Of a stretch of DNA of 10,182 bases, positions 1 through 6,326 are shown piece after piece (the first letter of the stretch is position 1; each line of letters opens with the position of its first letter). The notes beneath the pieces are model-generated. The model was not told where the DNA came from. It worked only from the letters and a program-made list of their open reading frames with translations, and made no database searches. This stretch comes from Sulfitobacter sp. Lineage in GTDB: Bacteria > Pseudomonadota > Alphaproteobacteria > Rhodobacterales > Rhodobacteraceae. The stretch lies in the NCBI GenBank assembly GCA_024636405.1, contig JAGXHC010000267.1, positions 1 through 10,182 of the forward strand. The letters are read 5' to 3'. A program made the position numbers and the translations under genes.

Positions 1-1781
1 ATTTCCCATGGCCCAAATCCATGCGCTGGGGCACCGGCAGCCTGCGCTGGGTGCGCCCGCTGCATGCGATATTGTGTATTCTCACCGCCGAAGACGGCGC
101 ACAGGTTGTGCCGCTGACCATCGACGGTATCACGGCCGGCAACACCACGCGCGGGCACCGGTTTTTGTCACCCGACGCGTTCACCGTTACCGGGTTTGAT
201 GATTACGTGGCCAAGCTGACACGCGCCCATGTGATCCTTGATGCGGCCGCGCGGCGTGACAGCATCTGGCATGACGCCACCAACCTTGCCTTTGCCAGCG
301 GCCTCGAAGTGGTGCCGGACGAAGGGCTTTTGAACGAGGTTGCGGGTCTGGTCGAATGGCCCGTGGCGCTGATGGGCCGGATTGCCGAAGATTTTCTGGG
401 ACTGCCGCCCGAGGTGCTGCAAACCTCCATGCGCGAGCATCAGAAGTTCTTTTCCGTGCGCGATCCGAAATCGGGCCGGATTGAGCGTTTCATCACCATC
501 GCCAACCGCACCACCGCCGACGACGGCGCGACGATTTTGGCGGGCAACGAAAAGGTGCTGGGCGCACGTCTGTCGGATGCGAAATTCTTTTGGGACAACG
601 ACTTGCGCGTGGCGACCTCTGACGCGGGGATGCAGACGTGGGTGGACGCGTTGGCCAATGTCACCTTCCACAACAAGCTTGGTACACAAGCCGAGTTGAT
701 CGACCGGATTGCCGTGCTGGCGCGGGAGATCGCGCCGATGGTCGGCGCGGACCCGGACGAGGCAGAGCAGGCGGCGCGGATTGCCAAGGCCGATCTGTCG
801 TCGGAGATGGTCTATGAATTCCCCGAATTGCAGGGGCTGATGGGCAGCTATTACGCCAAGGCGGCGGGGTTAAGCGATGCCGTGGCCGCCGCCGCAAAAG
901 ACCACTACGCCCCGCTGGGGCCGTCCGATGACGTGCCAACTACGCCCGTTTCGGTGGCCGTGGCGCTGGCCGAGAAGATCGACAAGCTGACCGGGTTCTG
1001 GGCGATTGATGAGAAGCCGACGGGGAGCAAGGACCCGTTTGCGCTGCGTAGAGCGGCGCTGGGGGTGATAAGGATTTTGTTGGAGAATGACCTGCGAGTA
1101 GCATTACTATCTCAACTCGGGTGCGGGACGTCGCTCAATAGATTCCAACTTATGATAAACGAAGCCGCTAAGGATGGTGATATTCAGACGGTTGATGATT
1201 TGAAGAAACGCGGCGTTTGGGGCGTTTTTGAGATGGGAAAATTCGATGACGTAGATGTCGACCTCCTCTCCTTCCTCCACGACCGCCTGAAAACCTACCT
1301 AAAAGATCAAGGCATCCGCCACGACATCATCGACGCCTGCATTGCCATGCCGCAAAACGACGACCTGACCCTCCTCGTCAAACGCGCCCGCGCGCTGTCG
1401 GAAACGCTAAAAACCGACGATGGCGAAAACCTGATCCAGGGGTTCAAGCGCGCCAACAATATCCTCAGCGCCGAAGAGGCCAAAGACGGTGTCGAATATT
1501 CCTACGGTGCCGACATCAAGTTTACCGAAACGGATGAGGAACGCGCGCTTTTCGCGGCACTGGACCGGGCGGAGGCACTGATCAAGCCGGCGATGGCCGA
1601 ACAGGATTTCACCACCGCCATGTCCGCGATGGCCGCCCTGCGCGCGCCCATCGATGCCTTTTTCGATTTCGTTCAGGTCAACAGCTACAATCCCACAATC
1701 CGGCGCAACCGGTTGAACTTGCTCAGCCGTATCCGCAGCACCTGTACCTCGGTTGCGGACCTCACAAAGATCGACGGCTGA
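1..1781 (+). CDS. glyS: Glycyl-tRNA synthetase beta subunit (5' end outside window)
   Basis: Beta subunit of the bacterial alpha2beta2 glycyl-tRNA synthetase, which charges tRNA-Gly in the cytoplasm; the alpha subunit (GlyQ) carries the catalytic core and is normally encoded just upstream. The reading frame is open from base 3 with no stop, and the first codons read FPWPKSMRWG, an internal family motif, so the ATG at 21 is not the start and the N-terminus is missing. About 592 residues are present; full-length family members have roughly 690-750. Family landmarks seen: HQKFF (from 438), KVLGARLSDAKFFW (552-593), VTFHNKLGTQAE (from 660), a KADLSSEMVYEFPELQG block (786-836), and HYAPLGPSDDVP before FALRRAALG (1038-1064). 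The C-terminal part is the anticodon/tRNA-binding region. The segment around 1065-1260 is unusually AT-rich (listed separately). The stop is TGA at 1779-1781, followed directly by a stem-loop. The assignment is very secure. Confidence 0.97.
   Translation, partial: FPWPKSMRWGTGSLRWVRPLHAILCILTAEDGAQVVPLTIDGITAGNTTRGHRFLSPDAFTVTGFDDYVAKLTRAHVILDAAARRDSIWHDATNLAFASGLEVVPDEGLLNEVAGLVEWPVALMGRIAEDFLGLPPEVLQTSMREHQKFFSVRDPKSGRIERFITIANRTTADDGATILAGNEKVLGARLSDAKFFWDNDLRVATSDAGMQTWVDALANVTFHNKLGTQAELIDRIAVLAREIAPMVGADPDEAEQAARIAKADLSSEMVYEFPELQGLMGSYYAKAAGLSDAVAAAAKDHYAPLGPSDDVPTTPVSVAVALAEKIDKLTGFWAIDEKPTGSKDPFALRRAALGVIRILLENDLRVALLSQLGCGTSLNRFQLMINEAAKDGDIQTVDDLKKRGVWGVFEMGKFDDVDVDLLSFLHDRLKTYLKDQGIRHDIIDACIAMPQNDDLTLLVKRARALSETLKTDDGENLIQGFKRANNILSAEEAKDGVEYSYGADIKFTETDEERALFAALDRAEALIKPAMAEQDFTTAMSAMAALRAPIDAFFDFVQVNSYNPTIRRNRLNLLSRIRSTCTSVADLTKIDG
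1066..1260 (+). other. Low-G+C, rare-codon segment inside glyS
   Basis: By hand count, 1081-1260 is about 47% G+C (84 of 180), against about 62% in a comparison line of the same gene (481-540). In the glyS frame it uses codons that are otherwise scarce here: ATA, AGG, CGA, TTA, CTA, AGA and CTT. Codon style also changes across it: G-ending codons (CTG, GCG, GGG) dominate before it, and C-ending leucine and serine codons (CTC CTC TCC TTC CTC) dominate just after. The frame stays open and the protein is continuous, so this is not a frameshift. It falls in the variable stretch between the conserved FALRRAALG block and the LLSFLHDRL block. A local recombination or insertion, or relaxed constraint in a surface loop, would both explain it. 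Confidence 0.6.
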
Positions 1782-1783
1782 CC

Positions 1784-1808
1784 GCCCGCGCCAAATCAGT
1801 TGGCGGGC
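1784..1808 (+). terminator. Stem-loop just after glyS, possible weak terminator
   Basis: GCCCGC (1784-1789) pairs with GCGGGC (1803-1808), and CAA (1792-1794) with TTG (1800-1802). There is a two-base bulge on the left arm and the loop is ATCAG. It begins two bases after the glyS stop. No T-run follows, so it is not a textbook intrinsic terminator; it could be a 3'-end stabilising hairpin or part of a Rho-dependent end. Confidence 0.35.
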
Positions 1809-1839
1809 ATCATCCGCAATACCCACGGTTGGAACGCGT

Positions 1840-1873
1840 AACGGGCGCGATCAGCGCAGCCCGTTGCGCGCCC
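1840..1873 (+). promoter_or_regulatory. Strong hairpin with an alternative pairing, glyS-PPDK gap
   Basis: AACGGGC-GCG (1840-1849) pairs with CGC-A-GCCCGTT (1855-1865), giving ten base pairs with one bulged A and an ATCAG loop, the same loop as the hairpin at 1784-1808. The left-arm bases GGGCGCG (1843-1849) can instead pair perfectly with CGCGCCC (1867-1873), so the two stems exclude one another. No T-run follows. The function is unknown: it may be a terminator-like element for glyS, or a leader structure if transcription of the next gene starts upstream of it. The rest of the gap (1782-1954) shows no other gene. Confidence 0.35.
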
Positions 1874-1931
1874 AAACAATCCATTGGTTCGTAACATCGC
1901 GCAAATTGACCCGTTTCAATCCGACATGTCC

Positions 1932-1959
1932 TTGCCGTTCGTCCGCAACTGCCTATGCT
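1932..1959 (+). promoter_or_regulatory. Weak sigma70-like promoter candidate for the PPDK-like gene
   Basis: TTGCCG (1932-1937), a 16-base spacer and TATGCT (1954-1959) each match four of six consensus positions. A start of transcription near 1966 would lie past both in-frame ATGs (1955, 1964) and would favour the GTG at 1985 as the true start. A separate TTGACC at 1906-1911 has a better -35 but no convincing -10. This is a guess from consensus matching only. Confidence 0.2.
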
Positions 1960-4522
1960 GCGCATGAAACCATCGGGTGCTGCAGTGCAGAATAATTCGG
2001 ATACCATCCTTGTCACCGCCGACGGGCCTATCGCCAATGAAACCCACGGCGGGCGTGCCAAGTGTTTGCAGCGTCTGGTCCGGCTGGACCTGCCAGTGCC
2101 GCCGACCGTTGCGCTATCGTTTACTGCGGTCAAGAAAATCGCCCGTGGCCATTTGCCGGATGTGCATGCCGTGGTGTCGCAATTCCCCGAAGGCGCGCTG
2201 CTGTGTGTGCGGCCGTCCAGCGAAGACCCCGATTGGGGCGGGCCGGGGGCGGTGCTGAATATCGGGATCAACGACACGCTGTTCGAGGGCTTTTGCGAGA
2301 CACTGGGAGAGACCTCTGCCGCCGCGCTCTATACCCGTTTTGTGCAATCCTATGCGGTCAATGTCGCCCGGCTTGACCCCGATATGTTTGATGGGGTCAC
2401 CGGCGAGGGGCGCAGCGCGCTGAAACAATCCCTGCGCGCCTATGAGGCTGAGACAGAAGAACCTTTCCCGCAAGACCCCGTGACCCAACTGGGCGCGGTT
2501 TTGCGGTCAATGGCACGGGCCTGGGAAGGCACCTCCGCACGTCTGCTGCGGCAGGCCAAGGGCGCGCCGGCCGATGCGGGCCTTGGTCTGGTGGTGCAAC
2601 AGATGGTTTTCGGCGTCGGGCACCGGCAATGCGGATCAGGCGTGTTGCAACTGGTGGACAGCGACACCGGCCTGCCACAGATCACGGGGCGCTACCTGAG
2701 CCAATCGCAGGGGCGTGACGCGCTGGAAGGCGATGCCGCAGCGCTGTACCTTACCCGCGATCCGCGCGGTCCGTCGCTAGAGGAACTGGTGCCGGACGCG
2801 TTTAACGCATTGAAATCGCACGCAGCACTGATGCGCGAGAAACTGCGCGCGGAAATGCAGGTGGAGTTTGTGATACAGGACGGCGCGCTGCATATCCTTG
2901 ACGGTGTGCGTGTGGCGCGGTCATCGCGCGCCTCCGTGCGCATCGCCGTAGCGCTGGCCGAAGAAGGCATCATCAGCCGCGAAGAAGCGCTGATGCGCGT
3001 GCAGCCGCGCACATTGACCGAACTGCTGCACCGCCAGATCGACGCAGGCGCCAAGCGCGACATCATCGGGCGCGGCATCGCGGCCAGCCCCGGTGCCGCC
3101 ACGGGCAAGATCGTGTTTAACGCCAGCGAAGCGCAGGCCAGCGCGGCACGCGGCGAGCCTTGCATTCTTGTGCGCCGCGAAACCACCCCCGAAGACATCC
3201 GCGGCATGCATGTGGCCCACGCCGTGCTGACCGAACGCGGTGGCATCACCAGCCATGCCGCCGTGATCGGGCGCGGCATGGGGCTGCCTTGCGTGGTGGG
3301 CGCGTCCAACATGCGCTTCAACATGGTCAAAAAGCAGATTACCGCGCCCGATGGCCGGGTTTTCGCCGCCGGAGAAGAGATCACTGTCGATGGCACCACG
3401 GGCCAGGTGCTGGCGGGGGCTGCCAAAATGCAGGAGGCGGCGCTGGATGAGACCTTTCACCGCCTGATGGATTGGGCCGAAGATGCCGCAGACATCGGCA
3501 TCCGCGCCAATGCCGACACCCCCGCAGACGCCCAGACCGCGCGCAATTTCAACGCGCAGGGCATAGGGCTGTGCCGGACGGAACATATGTTTTTCGACCC
3601 CGGCCGCCTGACCGTGATGCGAGAGATGATATTTGCCGAAACCGGCGAGGACCGGCGCGCCGTTCTGGAACGCCTGTTGCCGATGCAGCGCGATGATTTT
3701 ACGCAGCTTTTCCGCATTATGCAGGGCCAGCCCGTTTGCATCCGTCTGTTTGATCCACCGCTGCATGAATTCCTGCCCGGCGACAAGGCGGGCCAGCGCG
3801 AATTGGCCGAAGCGCTTGGGCTGCCGCTGTCGGATGTAACGCGGCGGATTGAATCGATGAGCGAATACAACCCCATGCTGGGCCTGCGCGGTGTGCGGCT
3901 TGGTGTGACCGTGCCCGAGATTTACGAAATGCAGGCCCGCGCGATTTTCGAGGCCACAATCGAAGCCAGCCGCGACGGTGAACCGGTCGTGCCCGAGATC
4001 ATGATCCCGCTGGTCAGCGCACGGCGCGAAGTGGAGTTGGTCAAAACCAGCATTGATGCTATTGCCGCCGCCGTGCGCACAGAGCGCGACGCAAGCTTTA
4101 CCTACCGCCTTGGCGTGATGGTGGAGACGCCGCGCGCGGCCCTGCGCGCCGGCGAATTGGCGCCGCATTGCGCATTCCTCAGCTTTGGCACCAATGACCT
4201 GACGCAGATGACCTATGGGCTGTCGCGCGACGATGCGGGCCGGTTCATGTCTGACTATGTGCAGCAGGGGGTCTTTCCCGAAGACCCGTTTCATGTGCTT
4301 GACGTGGACGGTGTCGGAGAGCTGTTGCAACTGGGTGCGGCGCGGGGGCGGGCCGCGCAGCCGGGCATCACGCTGTCGATCTGTGGCGAGCATGGTGGCA
4401 ACCCCGAATCGATCGCATTTTGCCGCGAATCGGGCTTTGACTATGTATCCTGTTCGCCGTTTCGCGTTCCGGTTGCACGGCTGGCCGCAGCGCAGTTGGC
4501 GATTGCCCACAAGATCGGGTAG
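1955..4522 (+). CDS. Pyruvate, phosphate dikinase-like PEP-utilising enzyme
   Basis: Family reaction: ATP + phosphate + pyruvate to AMP + PPi + PEP (reversible), by way of a phosphohistidine. There are 855 residues, slightly shorter than typical PPDK (about 870-890). Seen, in order: a diverged ATP-grasp domain (about 20-350); the swivelling phosphohistidine domain with GGITSHAAV, His434 and the regulatory-type Thr432; and a PEP/pyruvate TIM barrel with CRTEHMF (Arg541), RLFDPPLHEF (Arg597), VETPRAA (Glu724), GTNDLTQ (Asn747, Asp748) and CGEHGG (Cys810). These match the catalytic set known from Clostridium symbiosum PPDK. The ATP half does not: GGKG reads GGRA, the SMPGMMDT loop reads GGPGAVLN, and the Q-T-R tail after EFTIQ reads D-G-V. 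The start is unsure: ATG 1955, ATG 1964 or GTG 1985, none with a clear Shine-Dalgarno sequence. Homologues are often labelled ppdK. I am sure of the family but less sure that it is a working dikinase. Confidence 0.9.
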   Translation: MLRMKPSGAAVQNNSDTILVTADGPIANETHGGRAKCLQRLVRLDLPVPPTVALSFTAVKKIARGHLPDVHAVVSQFPEGALLCVRPSSEDPDWGGPGAVLNIGINDTLFEGFCETLGETSAAALYTRFVQSYAVNVARLDPDMFDGVTGEGRSALKQSLRAYEAETEEPFPQDPVTQLGAVLRSMARAWEGTSARLLRQAKGAPADAGLGLVVQQMVFGVGHRQCGSGVLQLVDSDTGLPQITGRYLSQSQGRDALEGDAAALYLTRDPRGPSLEELVPDAFNALKSHAALMREKLRAEMQVEFVIQDGALHILDGVRVARSSRASVRIAVALAEEGIISREEALMRVQPRTLTELLHRQIDAGAKRDIIGRGIAASPGAATGKIVFNASEAQASAARGEPCILVRRETTPEDIRGMHVAHAVLTERGGITSHAAVIGRGMGLPCVVGASNMRFNMVKKQITAPDGRVFAAGEEITVDGTTGQVLAGAAKMQEAALDETFHRLMDWAEDAADIGIRANADTPADAQTARNFNAQGIGLCRTEHMFFDPGRLTVMREMIFAETGEDRRAVLERLLPMQRDDFTQLFRIMQGQPVCIRLFDPPLHEFLPGDKAGQRELAEALGLPLSDVTRRIESMSEYNPMLGLRGVRLGVTVPEIYEMQARAIFEATIEASRDGEPVVPEIMIPLVSARREVELVKTSIDAIAAAVRTERDASFTYRLGVMVETPRAALRAGELAPHCAFLSFGTNDLTQMTYGLSRDDAGRFMSDYVQQGVFPEDPFHVLDVDGVGELLQLGAARGRAAQPGITLSICGEHGGNPESIAFCRESGFDYVSCSPFRVPVARLAAAQLAIAHKIG

Positions 4523-4570
4523 GGGGTTGGGCTGAAATACGCTACAGTTTGTTCGCTTGGGCGGGTTATC

Positions 4571-4598
4571 GCGTAACACGTTCCGGTTGGGTTTACGC
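4571..4598. promoter_or_regulatory. Inverted repeat upstream of cell wall hydrolase gene
   Basis: GCGTAA (4571-4576) and TTACGC (4593-4598) form a perfect six-base inverted repeat with a 16-base spacer, in the 132-base gap between the PPDK-like gene and the hydrolase. It could be an operator or chance. I could not find a convincing -35/-10 pair in this gap. Confidence 0.2.
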
Positions 4599-4641
4599 AT
4601 GGAACCTTCTTGGTTAAGCGGCCTAAGTCTGCAATTACACC

Positions 4642-4648
4642 AAAGGGG
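4642..4648 (+). promoter_or_regulatory. Shine-Dalgarno site fixing the hydrolase start
   Basis: AAAGGGG lies six bases before the ATG at 4655. It chooses that ATG over the in-frame TTG at 4610, and the resulting protein begins directly with a signal peptide. Confidence 0.7.
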
Positions 4649-4654
4649 TGCGAC

Positions 4655-5308
4655 ATGCGTCCGCTCTCGATACTACCATTTGCGCTGCTGCTGGCGCTTT
4701 CGTTTGGCTTTCCGATGACCGCTTCGGCAAATTCCGAAAAGGCCGATGACCTTGCCCGGATCGAATCCCAGGGCCTCAAATCCACCGGGTCCAGACGGCT
4801 CAAGAACATGATCGCACCCAAGGAACAGGCGCCCGCCGCTGTCGCGACAAACGTACAATTTTCAAACGGCTGGATCGACAATCAGCCCAAGGCCGTCGGC
4901 AGTGCCGAATGGCGGTGTCTGGCCGAGGCGCTTTATTTCGAGGCGCGCGGCGAAACCGTCAAGGGCCAGTTTGCCGTCGCCGAAGTAATTATGAACCGCG
5001 TCCGCTCGTCGCGCTTTCCCGCCACGCTTTGTGGTGTGATCCATCAGGGCACCGGCAAGAAATATCAATGCCAGTTCACCTATACCTGCGATGGCCACAA
5101 GGAAGTGATCGCAGAGCCGCGTGCCTTTAGCCGGGCCGCCAAGGTGGCGCGTGTGATGATCGATGGAAATGCACCTGCGCTGACCGACGGGGCAACCCAT
5201 TACCACACCACAGCCGTCAAACCGCGCTGGTCGCGCGTGTTTACGCGCACTGCCCAGATCGGCGTACATCTGTTCTACCGCCAAGGCGTGCGCACCGCGT
5301 CCAACTGA
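4655..5308 (+). CDS. Secreted SleB/Hydrolase_2-type cell wall hydrolase
   Basis: Predicted exported peptidoglycan hydrolase of the SleB (Hydrolase_2, PF07486) family, 217 residues. Residues 1-25 form a classic Sec signal peptide: MRP, a hydrophobic core LPFALLLALSFGF, and an ASA|N cleavage site after residue 25. A polar linker (about 26-80) leads to the domain (about 85-210), which opens CLAEALYFEARGE. Glu96 in the EARGE motif is the likely catalytic acid by family analogy; GQFAVAEVIMNRV and CQFTYTCDG follow. Cys88, Cys126, Cys139 and Cys145 may form disulfides in the periplasm. In Gram-negative bacteria such proteins are thought to act in wall remodelling as lytic transglycosylases; the substrate cannot be read from sequence. 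It stands alone, with gaps of about 132 and 94 bases on either side, in the same orientation as the folate cluster. The gap 5309-5402 shows no clear promoter or hairpin. Confidence 0.92.
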   Translation: MRPLSILPFALLLALSFGFPMTASANSEKADDLARIESQGLKSTGSRRLKNMIAPKEQAPAAVATNVQFSNGWIDNQPKAVGSAEWRCLAEALYFEARGETVKGQFAVAEVIMNRVRSSRFPATLCGVIHQGTGKKYQCQFTYTCDGHKEVIAEPRAFSRAAKVARVMIDGNAPALTDGATHYHTTAVKPRWSRVFTRTAQIGVHLFYRQGVRTASN

Positions 5309-5388
5309 CGCCGTTTTCGGGTGCTGGCCAGACGGGTTCGGGGCTGCTAAACCGCGCGCATCGGCTAAAGTGGTCGTGAAATCAGCCC

Positions 5389-5393
5389 AAAGG
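5389..5393 (+). promoter_or_regulatory. Shine-Dalgarno site fixing the folB start
   Basis: AAAGG ends nine bases before the ATG at 5403. It supports that ATG over the in-frame GTG at 5370, which has no such site. Confidence 0.6.
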
Positions 5394-5402
5394 CCAAGCC
5401 AC

Positions 5403-6326
5403 ATGAGCACCGAAGTCCGCCTTGCCTTTGCGCACCCGTCCGAGCGCGCCGAAGCCATGGCGGGTGAGGACCCGCTGGACCGCATATCGCTGCGTGACCA
5501 TATCGTTGACGTGGAAATTGGCGCTTTTCAGGCCGAGCGGGGCGTAAACCAACGCATTTGCTTTAATGTGGTTGTCGAAGTGCGGCCTCTGACCGGGCCG
5601 ATTGACGACGATGTCGACCGTATCCTCAGCTATGACCGTGTGACCGAAGCAATTGCGCATGAATTGGCGGACGAAAGGCTTAACCTTCTGGAAACGCTGG
5701 CGGAACGGGTCGCAGACCGAATTTTGCTGGAACCGCAGGCCGTGCGTGTGTTTGTCCGCATCGAGAAACTGGACCGCGGTCCCGGTGCGCTGGGGGTGGA
5801 GATTGTGCGCGCCCGTGATGGCGCACCGCCACCCGAAGTGCACCCCGATGACGTGCCGCATCCTGAGCTGGTGTATCTCAGCAACGCGGCCATCGCGTCA
5901 CCGCACCTGCCGGGGTGGCTTGATCAGCTCGAAGGGCTGGGCCGGCCGTTGATCTTGTGTGTCGGCGCGCCCGACGCACCTGCGCCACAGTTGCCGCACC
6001 GCATGGCACAACGGCGCATTGATCTGCTGGCCATTGAACAAAACGCATGGGTGTTGGCTGCGCGCGATGATCGCTGTGTCGTGGTTGAAACGCGGACCGA
6101 ACTGGACTGGGCCATGCGGAACGGGCAGACCTGCGTTTGGGCGCCCTCCAAGATGGTGCTTGATGCGGTGGACACGCCATCGGTACAGCCGCGCGATGCG
6201 GTGGCGCTGGCGGCATGGTTTGCGGCCACTTTCGATGCGCAGGAATTGTTGGTTGTGGGCGCGCAGGTGCCGGCCAATGCGTCTGTGCCGTTGCGGGCCG
6301 CGCCGGTGGATCGCGAAGTGCTGTGA
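5403..6326 (+). CDS. folB: Dihydroneopterin aldolase with C-terminal kinase-like domain
   Basis: FolB converts 7,8-dihydroneopterin to 6-hydroxymethyl-dihydropterin and glycolaldehyde in folate synthesis. The protein has 307 residues, more than twice the usual FolB length of about 120. The aldolase domain covers about 24-137: DRISLRDHIVDVEIGAF, Glu45 (AERGVNQR), Tyr77 (ILSYDRV), Glu97 (NLLETLAERV) and Lys122 (RIEKLDRGPGA) line up with the active-site residues of E. coli FolB. After a proline-rich linker (about 138-154), residues 155-290 are unrelated to FolB. They follow the pattern of small amino-acid-kinase-fold proteins such as archaeal MfnE: a GWLDQL helix, PHRMAQRRIDLLAIEQNAW, CVWAPSKMV and DAVALAAWFAATFDAQELLVV. 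The kinase's glycine-rich substrate loops are missing (YLSNAAI, CVGAPDA). The last four bases overlap the folP start (GTGA), so the two are probably coupled. The FolB call is very secure; the C-terminal domain is an inference. Confidence 0.93.
   Translation: MSTEVRLAFAHPSERAEAMAGEDPLDRISLRDHIVDVEIGAFQAERGVNQRICFNVVVEVRPLTGPIDDDVDRILSYDRVTEAIAHELADERLNLLETLAERVADRILLEPQAVRVFVRIEKLDRGPGALGVEIVRARDGAPPPEVHPDDVPHPELVYLSNAAIASPHLPGWLDQLEGLGRPLILCVGAPDAPAPQLPHRMAQRRIDLLAIEQNAWVLAARDDRCVVVETRTELDWAMRNGQTCVWAPSKMVLDAVDTPSVQPRDAVALAAWFAATFDAQELLVVGAQVPANASVPLRAAPVDREVL

Noticed and set aside
168..939. Several minus-strand open frames opposite glyS
   Set aside because: All are low-complexity Arg/Pro/Ala-rich translations opposite conserved glyS codons, with no ribosome site or motif.
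1906..1911. TTGACC as the -35 of a PPDK promoter
   Set aside because: No acceptable -10 hexamer lies 15-19 bases downstream (the bases there read GTCCTTGC).
2921..4600. Long minus-strand open frame (559 codons) opposite the PPDK-like gene
   Set aside because: Its product is rich in His, Arg, Gln and Gly with no recognisable motif, and it mirrors the third-position bias of a well-supported PPDK frame. It is a high-G+C shadow.
4614..4625. CtrA-like site (TTAA-N7-TTAA) upstream of the hydrolase
   Set aside because: Only the first TTAA half is present; at the right spacing the second half reads AAGT.
4610..4654. TTG start for the cell wall hydrolase
   Set aside because: It would put 15 polar residues before an otherwise perfect signal peptide. 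The ATG at 4655 has AAAGGGG at good spacing.
6215..6322. Extended folP start inside folB
   Set aside because: The added residues are Cys/Gly/Arg-rich and are out-of-frame folB sequence. The GTG in the GTGA overlap gives a natural start followed by family-like residues.
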